Counted from the first letter of the stretch, positions 1 to 7,496 are shown. The stretch: 16,123 nucleotides of DNA from Bacteroidales bacterium (GCA_009784635.1 WRBG01000027.1:1-16123), one strand, 5' to 3'. The notes: generated by a model from the letters alone, not told the origin. Made by a program: numbers and translations.

Positions 1-92
1 ATAACTGCATGAAGACTGATATACTAATTGTTTATGAACGCAAGGTGAGAAACTAGAAAATCGGTGAAAGAAAGAGGAGGAAAAGAGGTCGA

Positions 93-143
<51 letters not shown>

Positions 144-185
144 AATCAAGTAGTTACGGGGTTAGCCTCATTTTTTAGATATTCA

Positions 186-217
186 AAAGCCGTGTCGGAG
201 CAGTCCGATGCGGCTTT
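186..217 (+). terminator. Strong intrinsic terminator hairpin
   Basis: AAAGCCG (186-192) pairs with CGGCTTT (211-217), and TCGGA (195-199) pairs with TCCGA (204-208). The two stems are separated by a TG/TG internal mismatch, and the loop is GCAG (200-203). T-rich sequence follows (TTTATTTTGC) and A-rich sequence precedes, so it could work in both directions. It probably ends a transcript from beyond the left edge of the window. A small extra hairpin, GATGG/CCATC with loop TGCG, lies at 234-247. Confidence 0.85.
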
Positions 218-289
218 ATTTTGCTATGCAAGGGATGGTGCGCCATCTGAAATCTTAAATTACTTAACACATAAACATTATTTATCATC

Positions 290-2119
290 ATGAAGAAACT
301 ATTATTTATGACATTCGCCACAGTAATGCTGATGGCTTCAAACTGCAATCCACAAGATGCACCTGAAAAAGATGTTTGGATAGGCGGCACGCCACCTCCC
401 ATCTATGAAGGCTATGCAGGTGAAACTACATTTGTAATAATAATGCAATTTATTACTGACTGGCAAACGGTTTCAATAACGTGGTATACAAATAATAATG
501 GAACAAACCAAACGACTCCTCCAATTGGTATAATAACTGGGGCACTGCATAATGTGACTGGACATGATTCGCATCGTCAAGCATATTTAACTTTTTCTTC
601 AACTGCAAGTGCCGCAGCAGGGACATATTATTTTAGGGCAACTATTGATGGCATACAGTCAAATGTACGTGAGTTAGTTATTACTGCTCCTACTTTAGTA
701 ACCGATATATATATATCCACTTTGGGAGGGTTGATTGGTTTAGGACAAACGACAACTTTGACTGCTTGGGTAGATCCTTTTGAAGCTACTAATAAGAATA
801 TAACGTGGAGTAGCCTTCATCCAAGCATTGCTACAATAAATGCATCTACAGGCGTAGTAACAGCGGTAAGCGCAGGAACGGCTACCATTGCAGTTAGTGC
901 AACAGACGGCAGCGGAGTTATTGCAACTAGACGCGTTTCGGTTATCGGTCAGGGGAATGGTTTACAAGGGAATCCCTATATTATTCGCACACCTGTAGAG
1001 TTGGATGCTATACGTCATAACCCATCTGCTCACTATAAATTAGGTAATGATGTTAATCTTACAGCTTACCTTGCGCTAGGCGGTGAAGGTCACACAAAAT
1101 GGGGATTAAATGGATGGATGCCGTTTGGGGGTGACTATCAAGGCGCAACATCTGATGAGCTATTCAGTGGTAGTTTTGATGGAGCAGATTACAGAATTAT
1201 TGGTTTGTGGATAAACCGTCCACAAGGGTTTCGTGTTTCATTGTTTGGATCTTGCAGGAATGGGACTGTCATAAAAAATCTTGGAATAGAGATCGCAAAT
1301 GCTAATGGTGGTGTCAATGGCTATTCTGGTGTTGGTGGCGTAGCGGGCAGTTTTCAGGGCGATAGTATTACCAATTGCTACGTTACCGGAAATGTCAGCG
1401 GAAATATTGGTAATAATGTCGGCGGAATAGCGGGCTCTTTAAGCGGGGGCAGTATCACTAACTGCTATACTACAGGTACAATCACCGGAGGGGGTAGTAT
1501 TGGGAATGGTGTTGGCGGCGTGGTGGGTTATATATATGATGGCAGCATCGCCAACTGCTATGCTACAGGTGCGGTCATCGGCTATTCGGACGTTGGCGGT
1601 GTGGTGGGAAATCTTTACAGTAGTAGCATGACCAACTGTTATGCTATAGGTGGTGTTATTGGCTCTTTTGGTGTAGGTGGCGTGGCAGGAAGAATCAGCG
1701 AAGGTAGTAGCTTATCTAATTGCTATGCTATAGGTGCGGTTAGTGGAAGTAATTCTGTTGGTGGCATAGTAGGTCAAGTTTGGTCTAACAGTGGCGTATC
1801 AAACTGCGTTGCGCTTAACCCAAGTGTTACGGCTACTAATCTTTCGGTAGGGCGTATGATGGGAGACAACAATGGCATACTTGCCAACAACTGGGCACGG
1901 AGCGACATTCAAAATGGATCCGGCGGTTTGTTTTCTACTACCAATGTTTCCTTAACCGGTCGTGATGGCGCAAATATCACTCCGGTTGATGCAGAGAAAA
2001 CTTCAAGTTGGTGGACGACAGCTCCACCAAATGGGCCGGGCTGGAATCTGTCCGGCACTGCCGACAATCCTTGGAAATGGGACGCAACTCTTTTAAGACC
2101 AGTATTGTATTGGCAGTAA
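290..2119 (+). CDS. Secreted GLUG-repeat protein with Ig-like (Big_2) domain
   Basis: A 609-aa exported, probably surface-attached protein. The N-terminus (residues 1-18) is a signal peptide. Cys19 follows LMASN, which could be a lipobox, but Asn at -1 is atypical, so lipidation is uncertain. Residues about 30-130 look like an Ig-like fold. Residues about 137-219 match a bacterial Ig-like Big_2 domain (ITWSS, INASTGVVTAVSAGTATI). Then comes a GNPYIIRTPVELDAI segment typical of the region ahead of GLUG motifs, and six GLUG repeats at residues 345-512 (core VGGVAG, then NCYATG). The C-terminus (WKWDATLLRPVLYWQ) is of the kind often seen at the end of such proteins in Bacteroidota. In this family these architectures suggest cell-surface binding or adhesion; the ligand cannot be read from sequence. 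The start is the first Met, followed by KK and a hydrophobic core; no Shine-Dalgarno is seen. It is more AT-rich than the housekeeping genes and lies 22 bp before the next gene. Confidence 0.85.
   Translation: MKKLLFMTFATVMLMASNCNPQDAPEKDVWIGGTPPPIYEGYAGETTFVIIMQFITDWQTVSITWYTNNNGTNQTTPPIGIITGALHNVTGHDSHRQAYLTFSSTASAAAGTYYFRATIDGIQSNVRELVITAPTLVTDIYISTLGGLIGLGQTTTLTAWVDPFEATNKNITWSSLHPSIATINASTGVVTAVSAGTATIAVSATDGSGVIATRRVSVIGQGNGLQGNPYIIRTPVELDAIRHNPSAHYKLGNDVNLTAYLALGGEGHTKWGLNGWMPFGGDYQGATSDELFSGSFDGADYRIIGLWINRPQGFRVSLFGSCRNGTVIKNLGIEIANANGGVNGYSGVGGVAGSFQGDSITNCYVTGNVSGNIGNNVGGIAGSLSGGSITNCYTTGTITGGGSIGNGVGGVVGYIYDGSIANCYATGAVIGYSDVGGVVGNLYSSSMTNCYAIGGVIGSFGVGGVAGRISEGSSLSNCYAIGAVSGSNSVGGIVGQVWSNSGVSNCVALNPSVTATNLSVGRMMGDNNGILANNWARSDIQNGSGGLFSTTNVSLTGRDGANITPVDAEKTSSWWTTAPPNGPGWNLSGTADNPWKWDATLLRPVLYWQ
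1322..1825 (+). repeat. Six tandem GLUG repeats inside the surface protein gene
   Basis: The encoded units are about 26-30 residues each, with the pattern x-VGG-(V/I)-(A/V)-G-x(8-10)-(S/T)-NCY-x-x-G-x-(V/I). They begin at Tyr345 and the last ends near residue 512. Units 1-5 keep NCY; unit 6 has NCV and runs into a diverged segment. DNA identity between units is only moderate, so this looks like an old duplication rather than a recently expanding repeat. Confidence 0.85.
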
Positions 2120-2141
2120 ATAATTTTCAAATTCACAACAT

Positions 2142-2567
2142 ATGAAAATCTCACCTCATATAAAACACAAACCAATAACTTTTGTCGATAATTATGACCA
2201 ACTTGATGGTATTTATGCAGGAAAAACGGATGCAAAATATCTATCTGTTGGTACAGCTCAATACGGCAACACTCAAATTTCGGCTAAAGTTTTGCGGCAT
2301 ACCGGACAACAATGGAGTCCTCAAAGTGAAGAATTGCCTTTACATAGGGTCTTTGACTTGTGTACATTGATTTTAAAATCAATTCTATTAAGCGCAAATG
2401 TGCAATTTCCAAATACAAGTATTTCTGTTGGGAAAGCGAATCTGGGAAAATTGAAATCAATCATCGATTACTATACTAAACCGGTAAATAGGTCTGAGTT
2501 GCTGCCAAAAATACAAGAACTACAGATTGTCTTAAATGACTTCATGCAGAAAGAACCAAAATTGTAA
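2142..2567 (+). CDS. Small conserved protein of unknown function (DUF6530-like)
   Basis: A 141-aa soluble protein with no signal peptide or membrane segment. Notable stretches are KHKPITFVDNYDQLDGIYAGKTDAK-type sequence at residues 8-32, LSVGTAQY (34-41), SAKVLRHTGQQWS (47-59) and EELPLHRVFDL (63-73). From memory this resembles the Pfam family DUF6530, which has no established function; a profile search would settle it. The start at 2142 is the only sensible one: it follows the GLUG gene by 22 bp and has no Shine-Dalgarno. It may be co-transcribed with the GLUG gene. It faces xseB convergently across an 84-bp gap with inverted repeats. A cytoplasmic protein beside a secreted one gives little functional guidance. 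Confidence 0.7.
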   Translation: MKISPHIKHKPITFVDNYDQLDGIYAGKTDAKYLSVGTAQYGNTQISAKVLRHTGQQWSPQSEELPLHRVFDLCTLILKSILLSANVQFPNTSISVGKANLGKLKSIIDYYTKPVNRSELLPKIQELQIVLNDFMQKEPKL

Positions 2568-2580
2568 GCCTGTCAAACAA

Positions 2581-2649
2581 CCAAGAGAAATCGGCTGAAG
2601 TCAGCGGGCTAAACCGCTCCATCTGTTGATTTTGCATCCGTTCTCTTGG
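2581..2649. terminator. Convergent gap with nested inverted repeats
   Basis: CCAAGAGAA (2581-2589) and TTCTCTTGG (2641-2649) form a perfect 9-bp inverted repeat. Inside it a small hairpin AGCGG/CCGCT (2603-2607 with 2614-2618, loop of 6) is visible. The right arm ends two bases outside the stop codon of xseB and the left arm starts 14 bases after the stop of the plus-strand gene. The simplest reading is a shared terminator for two convergent genes, although there is no good T-run. A small non-autonomous element with 9-bp terminal repeats is the alternative. Confidence 0.5.
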
Positions 2650-2651
2650 AA

Positions 2652-2846
2652 TTACACCGCTATCTCCTCTACCTTTTGCTCTACGGTGCGGAGGTAATCC
2701 CTGCAATGCTTTACTAAGAAGGCGGCGCGCTCCAAGTCGGAGGCGGCGCAGGACAAATCGGTTTGTCCGTTTTCCCATTTTTTTACCAAAGCGGTCAGTT
2801 CTTCCATGGCTTGGGTATAATCCAAAGCGCTTGTCTTTTTTGCCAT
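2652..2846 (-). CDS. xseB: Exodeoxyribonuclease VII small subunit
   Basis: A 64-aa protein of the XseB family. Several small subunits assemble with one XseA chain to form exonuclease VII, which degrades single-stranded DNA from both ends to oligonucleotides and takes part in DNA repair. The family pattern is visible: YTQAMEELTALVKKWENG (residues 10-27), followed by a second helix containing DLERAAFLVKHCRDYL (37-52) and a third strand of heptads, giving a helical hairpin. Length is normal for the family (60-80 aa). It lies 18 bp downstream of xseA on the same strand, so the two subunits are surely co-transcribed from the xseA promoter. Confidence 0.93.
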   Translation of the reverse strand: MAKKTSALDYTQAMEELTALVKKWENGQTDLSCAASDLERAAFLVKHCRDYLRTVEQKVEEIAV

Positions 2847-2864
2847 ATTAATAGTCGTTTACAA

Positions 2865-4040
2865 TCATTCTTTTACTTCTGCATCTACACTTCCGTGTTC
2901 CAGAATCAACTTGAACCGGTCTCCCGGGGCCACTTCTTTAGCGTCCCTCAAGGCCTTTCCCCGATAGAGCGCCAAGGCATAGCCCCGTTGCAGGGGCGCT
3001 AAAGGATTCAGATTTTTAATCGCCTGCTCCAATAAATCCACCGCATGTACCTTATTTTTGATATCCATAACCACCATCATTTTTAGCCGCTGAATCAAAG
3101 GAGTTAAAGCCTCTTTATGCGCCGACAGCCTGCCCAATACCAATTGTTGCATTCGCCGACCCAAAGCCTCTACCTCCCCGTCTAATTCCTCCATATAGTC
3201 CAGCAAAAATTCGGCCAAGGCCGTAGGCGTTTTTACAGATGTATGAGCCACCAAGTCAATTAAATGTTCGTCCTCGTCATGACCAATACCGGTAAGCACA
3301 GGCAAGGGAAACTGAGCTACATGACAGGCTAAGTGATAATCGTCAAAACAATGGAGGTCCGACACCGCCCCGCCGCCTCGCATAATCACCACCGCGTCAA
3401 ATTCGTCCATTCGTTGCGCTATGTCCGACAAGGCCGCTATAATCCCCGCCGGAGCCTCTGTCCCCTGCATGGGCGAGGGAAAAAGCGTTACTTGAAAAGC
3501 ATAAGCCTGTGGATGATGCTGCAACTGTTCGGTAAAATCCCGAAATCCGGCTGCTTGGGAAGAAGAAATCACCGCCAACCTCTGAAGGGGCGCCGGAAGT
3601 TCCAACTGTGCATTCATCTCTAACACCCCCTCCTGCCGCAATCGTTCCAGCGCCTTTTTGCGCTCCAAGGCAATGTTTCCAATGGTGTAAACGGGGTCTA
3701 TATCGCTTATTTGTAAACTGATTCCATACATAGGATGGTATTGCACCGACACTTTGACCAAAATTTCCAGTCCGCTTGCCAAAGCCACCCCGGAGGTAGT
3801 TTCAAAATAGGGACGCAACATTCTGAATACCGAAGCCGGAATCCAAGCTTGAACTTTGGCCAGCAATTGTTGCCGGCTTCGGTCGTAATCGACTAATTCC
3901 AAATAACAATGCCCCGCCGGCTTGGCGGTAATGTCGTTAATTTCTGCGGTAATCCAGAAATGTTTGGACAACCGGTCTTCTATGGCCGATTTAATCTGAG
4001 CCTGCAACTCGCTTAGACGTATGGATGTTGGGGATTCCAT
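2865..4040 (-). CDS. xseA: Exodeoxyribonuclease VII large subunit
   Basis: Catalytic subunit of exonuclease VII. I place the start at the Met at 4040 (391 aa, beginning MESPTSIRLSELQAQIK). A longer open frame to 4148 would overlap the divergent gene, and the promoter box at 4050-4057 sits just ahead of 4040. An N-terminal OB-fold for single-stranded DNA covers residues about 5-100. The catalytic core has RGGGAVSDLHCFDD (221-234, family form RGGGS..DL..F.D) and GIGHDEDEHLIDLVA (251-265), followed by TSVKTPTALAEFL. A helical region (about 285-360) would bind XseB. The family serine after GGG is Ala here, a minor departure. It is shorter than the E. coli enzyme (456 aa), as in many Bacteroidota. 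Confidence 0.95.
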   Translation of the reverse strand: MESPTSIRLSELQAQIKSAIEDRLSKHFWITAEINDITAKPAGHCYLELVDYDRSRQQLLAKVQAWIPASVFRMLRPYFETTSGVALASGLEILVKVSVQYHPMYGISLQISDIDPVYTIGNIALERKKALERLRQEGVLEMNAQLELPAPLQRLAVISSSQAAGFRDFTEQLQHHPQAYAFQVTLFPSPMQGTEAPAGIIAALSDIAQRMDEFDAVVIMRGGGAVSDLHCFDDYHLACHVAQFPLPVLTGIGHDEDEHLIDLVAHTSVKTPTALAEFLLDYMEELDGEVEALGRRMQQLVLGRLSAHKEALTPLIQRLKMMVVMDIKNKVHAVDLLEQAIKNLNPLAPLQRGYALALYRGKALRDAKEVAPGDRFKLILEHGSVDAEVKE

Positions 4041-4049
4041 ATTGTGTTG

Positions 4050-4057
4050 CAAAGGTA
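4050..4057 (-). promoter_or_regulatory. Bacteroidota -7 element for xseA-xseB
   Basis: The minus strand reads TACCTTTG, a perfect TAnnTTTG match. It is followed by CAACACAAT and then the xseA start codon, so the leader would be only a few bases. No clear TTTG -33 box is seen at the usual spacing. Confidence 0.6.
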
Positions 4058-4079
4058 TACATTTTAAAATAATTTTCAT

Positions 4080-4087
4080 TACTTTTG
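4080..4087 (+). promoter_or_regulatory. Bacteroidota -7 element for nadX operon
   Basis: TACTTTTG matches TAnnTTTG, and the nadX ATG follows after only four bases (CGGT). Transcription would therefore start at or within a few bases of the start codon, giving a leaderless or nearly leaderless mRNA. It lies back to back with the xseA element on the other strand, 22 bp away. Confidence 0.6.
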
Positions 4088-4091
4088 CGGT

Positions 4092-4844
4092 ATGAAAAAA
4101 ATAGCCCTCATCGGATTTGGAACGATTGGTAAAAAACTTTACGAGCAAATTTGCGCAGACCGCTTATTAGAGGTGGCCTTTATCTACGACCCACAAGCCA
4201 AGGTCCCCCACCCTGTAGCTTTGGGACACCCACCTACGGGAAAAGATTTTGCCACAGTGGATTTGGCGGTAGAAGCGGCCCTTCCCCAAACGGTAGCGGA
4301 TTTTGGTCGGGACATACTCAAGCATACCCATTTTATGCCCTTTTCTCTGACCTCTTTAGCCAATCCGGAACTCTTGGACGATTTGCTTTATATAGCTAAC
4401 ATACATCAACATCAGCTGTTTATACCCCATGGAGCCATTTTGGGATTGGACGGTATTTTTGACGGGAACAGGCTGTGGGACCATGTTCAAATTGTAACGA
4501 CCAAAAATCCAAAAAGTTTGGGACGAAGCGATACCGAGAAATACGTTATTTTTGAAGGAAGCGCCCGTCAAGTAGCTCGGCTTATGCCCAGAAACGTCAA
4601 TGTTCACGCTGCATTGGCATTGGCAGGCATAGGTTTTGACAAAACCAAATCAATATTAGTCTCCGACCCCAACTGTACAGAAAATACCCATCTGATTACC
4701 GCCCAAAACGCCGATACCGTTTTTGAAATATCCATTAAAAGCAATCCGGTAGGCGCCGTTACCGGCGCGTTTACCCCCGTATCGGCCTATGGCAGCGTCC
4801 TGCGGGCCTTGGGCATTGCAAAAGGAAACTTTACCACTGTTTAA
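4092..4844 (+). CDS. nadX: L-aspartate dehydrogenase (NAD biosynthesis)
   Basis: A 250-aa NAD(P)-dependent enzyme that oxidises L-aspartate to iminoaspartate, the substrate for quinolinate synthase NadA, replacing aspartate oxidase NadB. An N-terminal Rossmann fold is shown by IALIGFGTIGKKL (residues 4-16). VEAALPQTV (60-68) and PHGAILGLDGI (112-122) match conserved segments. The catalytic domain has TTKNP (136-140), FEGSARQVARLMPRNVNV (154-171), ALALAGIGFD (174-183) and DPNCTENTH (192-200), in which His200 is probably the catalytic histidine. It is the first gene of a plus-strand run; its stop codon directly abuts the engB start. Prs and NadE, encoded 0.7-2.4 kb downstream, serve the same pathway, which supports the assignment. 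The start matches the Rossmann strand with no room for an upstream extension. Confidence 0.87.
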   Translation: MKKIALIGFGTIGKKLYEQICADRLLEVAFIYDPQAKVPHPVALGHPPTGKDFATVDLAVEAALPQTVADFGRDILKHTHFMPFSLTSLANPELLDDLLYIANIHQHQLFIPHGAILGLDGIFDGNRLWDHVQIVTTKNPKSLGRSDTEKYVIFEGSARQVARLMPRNVNVHAALALAGIGFDKTKSILVSDPNCTENTHLITAQNADTVFEISIKSNPVGAVTGAFTPVSAYGSVLRALGIAKGNFTTV

Positions 4845-5456
4845 ATGAGTTCTAACCCCGTTTCTTCCGCCGTCTTTGTATGCAGCAGCCCCGATGCTTC
4901 TAAAATGCCGACCCATCGCCTGCCCGAATACGCCTTTATTGGCCGCTCCAATGTTGGTAAGTCGTCTTTAATCAATATGCTCACCGGACAAAAAAACTTG
5001 GCCCATACCTCTGCCACGCCGGGAAAGACGCAGATGATTAATCACTTTTTAATCAATAAGGCTTGGTATATTGTTGACCTGCCCGGCTACGGCTACGCCA
5101 AAGCCTCCAAAAGCCGGCGCGAGGTGTTGGGCAACATCATTCGGGACTATCTGAGCAACGGGCAGCAGATGACCATGTTGTTTGTACTGCTCGATATTAG
5201 GCTTGAACCTCAAGACATTGACCTTGATTTTATTGAACAACTCGGAAGTTTGGAAATCCCCTTTGCCCTCATTTTTACCAAAGCCGACAAATTAGGTCCT
5301 GTTGCGGCAAAACGCTACGTAGAAGCCTACAAAAGCCGCCTGCTGGAGCAATGGGAAGAACTTCCCCCGATTTTTATCACCTCATCCGAAAAAGGCATTG
5401 GACGTCAAGAGCTTCTTGATTATATTAACACCATAACCCAACAAATCACAAATTAA
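4845..5456 (+). CDS. engB: Ribosome-assembly GTPase EngB/YsxC
   Basis: A 203-aa GTP-binding protein of the YihA/YsxC/EngB family, needed for assembly of the large ribosomal subunit and usually essential. All G motifs are visible: G1 GRSNVGKSS (residues 33-41), G2 with TPGKTQ (58-63), G3 DLPGYGYA (78-85), G4 TKAD (145-148), and G5-like TSSEKGIG near residue 185. Length is normal for the family. Its ATG immediately follows the nadX stop, so translational coupling is likely. A new promoter element sits right after its stop codon, ahead of prs. Confidence 0.95.
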   Translation: MSSNPVSSAVFVCSSPDASKMPTHRLPEYAFIGRSNVGKSSLINMLTGQKNLAHTSATPGKTQMINHFLINKAWYIVDLPGYGYAKASKSRREVLGNIIRDYLSNGQQMTMLFVLLDIRLEPQDIDLDFIEQLGSLEIPFALIFTKADKLGPVAAKRYVEAYKSRLLEQWEELPPIFITSSEKGIGRQELLDYINTITQQITN

Positions 5457-5460
5457 TTTA

Positions 5461-5468
5461 TACCTTTG
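5461..5468 (+). promoter_or_regulatory. Bacteroidota -7 element ahead of prs
   Basis: TACCTTTG fits TAnnTTTG exactly and starts four bases after the engB stop codon. Transcription would begin near 5474, leaving a leader of about 30 bases before the prs ATG. No TTTG is found at the expected -33 position, so it may be a secondary promoter within a longer operon. Confidence 0.5.
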
Positions 5469-5503
5469 AGCCCATAATCGCCCAATAAATAACCTTAGAG
5501 ATT

Positions 5504-6454
5504 ATGGACCATTATCACAAAATCAAAGTTTTCAGTTGCGCTAATTCCAGATACTTAGCCGAGAAAATTGCCTCCGCCCTCAAGCTCAACTTAGGCGTGT
5601 CCAGTGTTACTTATTTTAGCGACGGAGAATTTCAGCCCGCCTTGGAAGAGAGCGTACGCGGCTCCACCGTGTTTATTGTGCAATCCACCTTTCCGCCCAT
5701 AGACAATCTTTTTGAACTCTTACTCACGATAGACGCCGCCCGCCGCGCATCGGCCTACAAGGTAATTGCCGTAATGCCCTATTTTGGCTGGGCGCGTCAA
5801 GACCGCAAAGACAGGCCGCGGGTGTCCATCGGCGCCAAGTTGGTGGCCAACCTCCTGCAAGCCGCCGGATGCGACCGGGTCATGACCGCCGACCTCCATG
5901 CCGACCAAATTCAAGGCTTTTTTGATTTTCCCGTAGACCACGTATATGCCAGCTCTGTATTCTTTCCCTATATCCATAGCTTACAATTAGAAAACCTGTC
6001 GGTAGCGGCTCCCGACATGGGCGGAGCCAAACGCGCCAACGCCTACGCCCGCCTCTTGGAATGTCCCATGGTTATCTGCCATAAATCCAGAGAAAAAGCC
6101 AATGTGGTAGGCTCTATGACCGCCATTGGAGAAGTAGAGGGGCGCAACATAATCCTCCTTGACGATATGATAGATACCGCGGGCACCATCGCTAAAGCCG
6201 CCGACATGATGATGCAAAAAGGAGCGCGGAGCGTAAGCGCTATGGCCACCCATGCCATACTGTCGGGACCGGCCTACGACAATATTGCCCGTTCTGCCCT
6301 CCACGAGGTAGTAGTAACAGATACCATCCCTCTGCGCAACTGCCCCCAACAGGACACCTCTAAGATTAAGGTACTCTCTGTGGCCGAACTTTTTGCCGAC
6401 CTTATCTATAAAGTATACAACTACCAATCCATCAGCACCAAGTTTATATTTTAA
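5504..6454 (+). CDS. prs: Ribose-phosphate pyrophosphokinase (PRPP synthetase)
   Basis: A 316-aa class I PRPP synthetase. It transfers pyrophosphate from ATP to ribose 5-phosphate, supplying PRPP for purines, pyrimidines, histidine, tryptophan and NAD. Visible motifs are FSDGEF (residues 38-43), the ATP-site segment ARQDRKDRPR (97-106), TADLHADQIQGFF (128-140) with the metal-binding His132, PDMGGAKRANAYA (170-182), the flexible catalytic loop around KSREKAN (194-200), and the PRPP-binding loop DDMIDTAGT (220-228). Two tandem phosphoribosyltransferase-like domains and normal length make it a complete enzyme. nadE starts three bases after its stop codon. Placement between nadX and nadE suggests PRPP supply is tied to NAD synthesis, although Prs serves many pathways. 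Confidence 0.97.
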   Translation: MDHYHKIKVFSCANSRYLAEKIASALKLNLGVSSVTYFSDGEFQPALEESVRGSTVFIVQSTFPPIDNLFELLLTIDAARRASAYKVIAVMPYFGWARQDRKDRPRVSIGAKLVANLLQAAGCDRVMTADLHADQIQGFFDFPVDHVYASSVFFPYIHSLQLENLSVAAPDMGGAKRANAYARLLECPMVICHKSREKANVVGSMTAIGEVEGRNIILLDDMIDTAGTIAKAADMMMQKGARSVSAMATHAILSGPAYDNIARSALHEVVVTDTIPLRNCPQQDTSKIKVLSVAELFADLIYKVYNYQSISTKFIF

Positions 6455-6457
6455 GCC

Positions 6458-7285
6458 ATGTATCCCAAGGTCGAGCATAATTATCAGGTGTTGGTAGCCG
6501 GAATCAAGCGATTCTTTGGAGACGCCGGTAAAACTTCTGCCGTTTTAGGGCTGTCCGGAGGAATTGATTCTGCCGTAGTCCTTTGTTTGGTGGCCGACGC
6601 CTTGGGAAAAGAGCATGTACACGGACTGATGATGCCCTCTCCTTTTTCTACGGTACACTCCCTCACAGACGCCATAAAATTAGCGGAACAGGCGGATATT
6701 TCGTACCACGTCATTCCCATCGATTCCATTTATAGCCGGTTTCTTAAAGAATTGGCTCCCGTCTTTGAACACAGCCAACCGGACACTTGCGAAGAAAACA
6801 TACAGGCCAGAATCCGGGCCTGTCTGCTCATGGCCTACGCCAACAAAAAGGACTGCCTCTTGCTCAATACCACCAACAAAAGCGAATTAGCCATGGGCTA
6901 CGGAACCCTCTACGGAGATTTGGCCGGAGCCTTGATGGTGCTGGCCGATGTGTATAAAACGGAGGTATACGAATTAGCTACCTTCCTCAACAGCGAAAAA
7001 AACCGTATCCCCCTGTCCATTATAACCAAAGAACCTTCTGCCGAACTCAGAGCCAACCAAAAAGACAGCGACAGCCTGCCTCCCTACCCTGTTTTGGACC
7101 CCCTGCTCCACGCATTGATTGAAGAAGGACAAAGTCCCGATGCCCTCATAGCCAAAGGCGAGCCAAAGGAAATAGTAGAGCAGGCGGTACAGGCCATGCG
7201 TCATTCGGCCTTTAAAAGACTTCAATTGCCTCCGCTCCTTAAAGTGTCGCAACATCCCCTATTATCCAAAGACAAATGGCGCTGA
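6458..7285 (+). CDS. nadE: NAD(+) synthetase, ammonia-dependent form
   Basis: A 275-aa enzyme that adenylates nicotinate adenine dinucleotide and amidates it to NAD, the last step of the pathway. The ATP pyrophosphatase loop is LSGGIDSAV (residues 32-40). CEENIQARIRACLLMAYA (111-128) and LLNTTNKSELAMGYGT (135-150) with YGDLAG line the substrate site, and KEPSAELRANQKDSDSLPPY (191-210) follows. There is no N-terminal glutaminase (nitrilase-like) domain, so ammonia would be the nitrogen donor unless a separate partner supplies it. The ENIQAR motif resembles the synthetase half of glutamine-dependent enzymes and the thermophile/archaeal short forms rather than the E. coli type. It starts three bases after prs, and its last ten bases overlap the next small gene. 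Confidence 0.95.
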   Translation: MYPKVEHNYQVLVAGIKRFFGDAGKTSAVLGLSGGIDSAVVLCLVADALGKEHVHGLMMPSPFSTVHSLTDAIKLAEQADISYHVIPIDSIYSRFLKELAPVFEHSQPDTCEENIQARIRACLLMAYANKKDCLLLNTTNKSELAMGYGTLYGDLAGALMVLADVYKTEVYELATFLNSEKNRIPLSIITKEPSAELRANQKDSDSLPPYPVLDPLLHALIEEGQSPDALIAKGEPKEIVEQAVQAMRHSAFKRLQLPPLLKVSQHPLLSKDKWR

Positions 7286-7488
7286 CCTTCCTTATATCTA
7301 TAATTCTGTTGGCCTTATGTTTAGTAGGCATGGCCATTTCGATGCTGATTAAAAAAGACGGAGCGTTTCCCAATACCGAAATCGGCAGCAATCCCCGAAT
7401 GCGCCAATTAGGCCTGCGTTGTTCCAAAGAAGAAGAATGTGCCGCCTGCTCCCGCAGCAACGCCTGTACAAGTAATACCCCAAATTAA
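7276..7488 (+). CDS. Small Cys-rich single-pass membrane protein
   Basis: A 70-aa protein that I cannot name. Residues 3-25 form one membrane segment, followed by KKDGAFPNTEIG (26-37). The C-terminal half holds four cysteines, Cys49, Cys55, Cys58 and Cys64, spaced C-x5-C-x2-C-x5-C. This could bind a metal or Fe-S cluster or form disulfides. Small membrane-anchored proteins with a KKDG..F segment and clustered cysteines occur widely in Bacteroidota, usually labelled as membrane or secreted proteins without known role (recalled, not searched). The start overlaps the end of nadE by ten bases and the der ATG follows eight bases after its stop. Tight packing on both sides and good codon use argue that it is a real, translationally coupled gene. 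Confidence 0.75.
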   Translation: MALTFLISIILLALCLVGMAISMLIKKDGAFPNTEIGSNPRMRQLGLRCSKEEECAACSRSNACTSNTPN

Positions 7489-7496
7489 GCAAGTAT

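Noticed and set aside
705..717. TATATATATATC run as a regulatory or repeat element
   Set aside because: It is a short run inside the coding sequence of the GLUG protein (encoding ...DIYIS...), with no sign of a separate role.
4041..4148. N-terminal extension of xseA by 36 codons
   Set aside because: It would overlap the start of nadX and its promoter; the family begins at the MESPTSIRLSEL segment and a -7 element sits just upstream of 4040.
5987..6478. Open frame of 163 codons on the minus strand
   Set aside because: It is antisense to prs with no family features.
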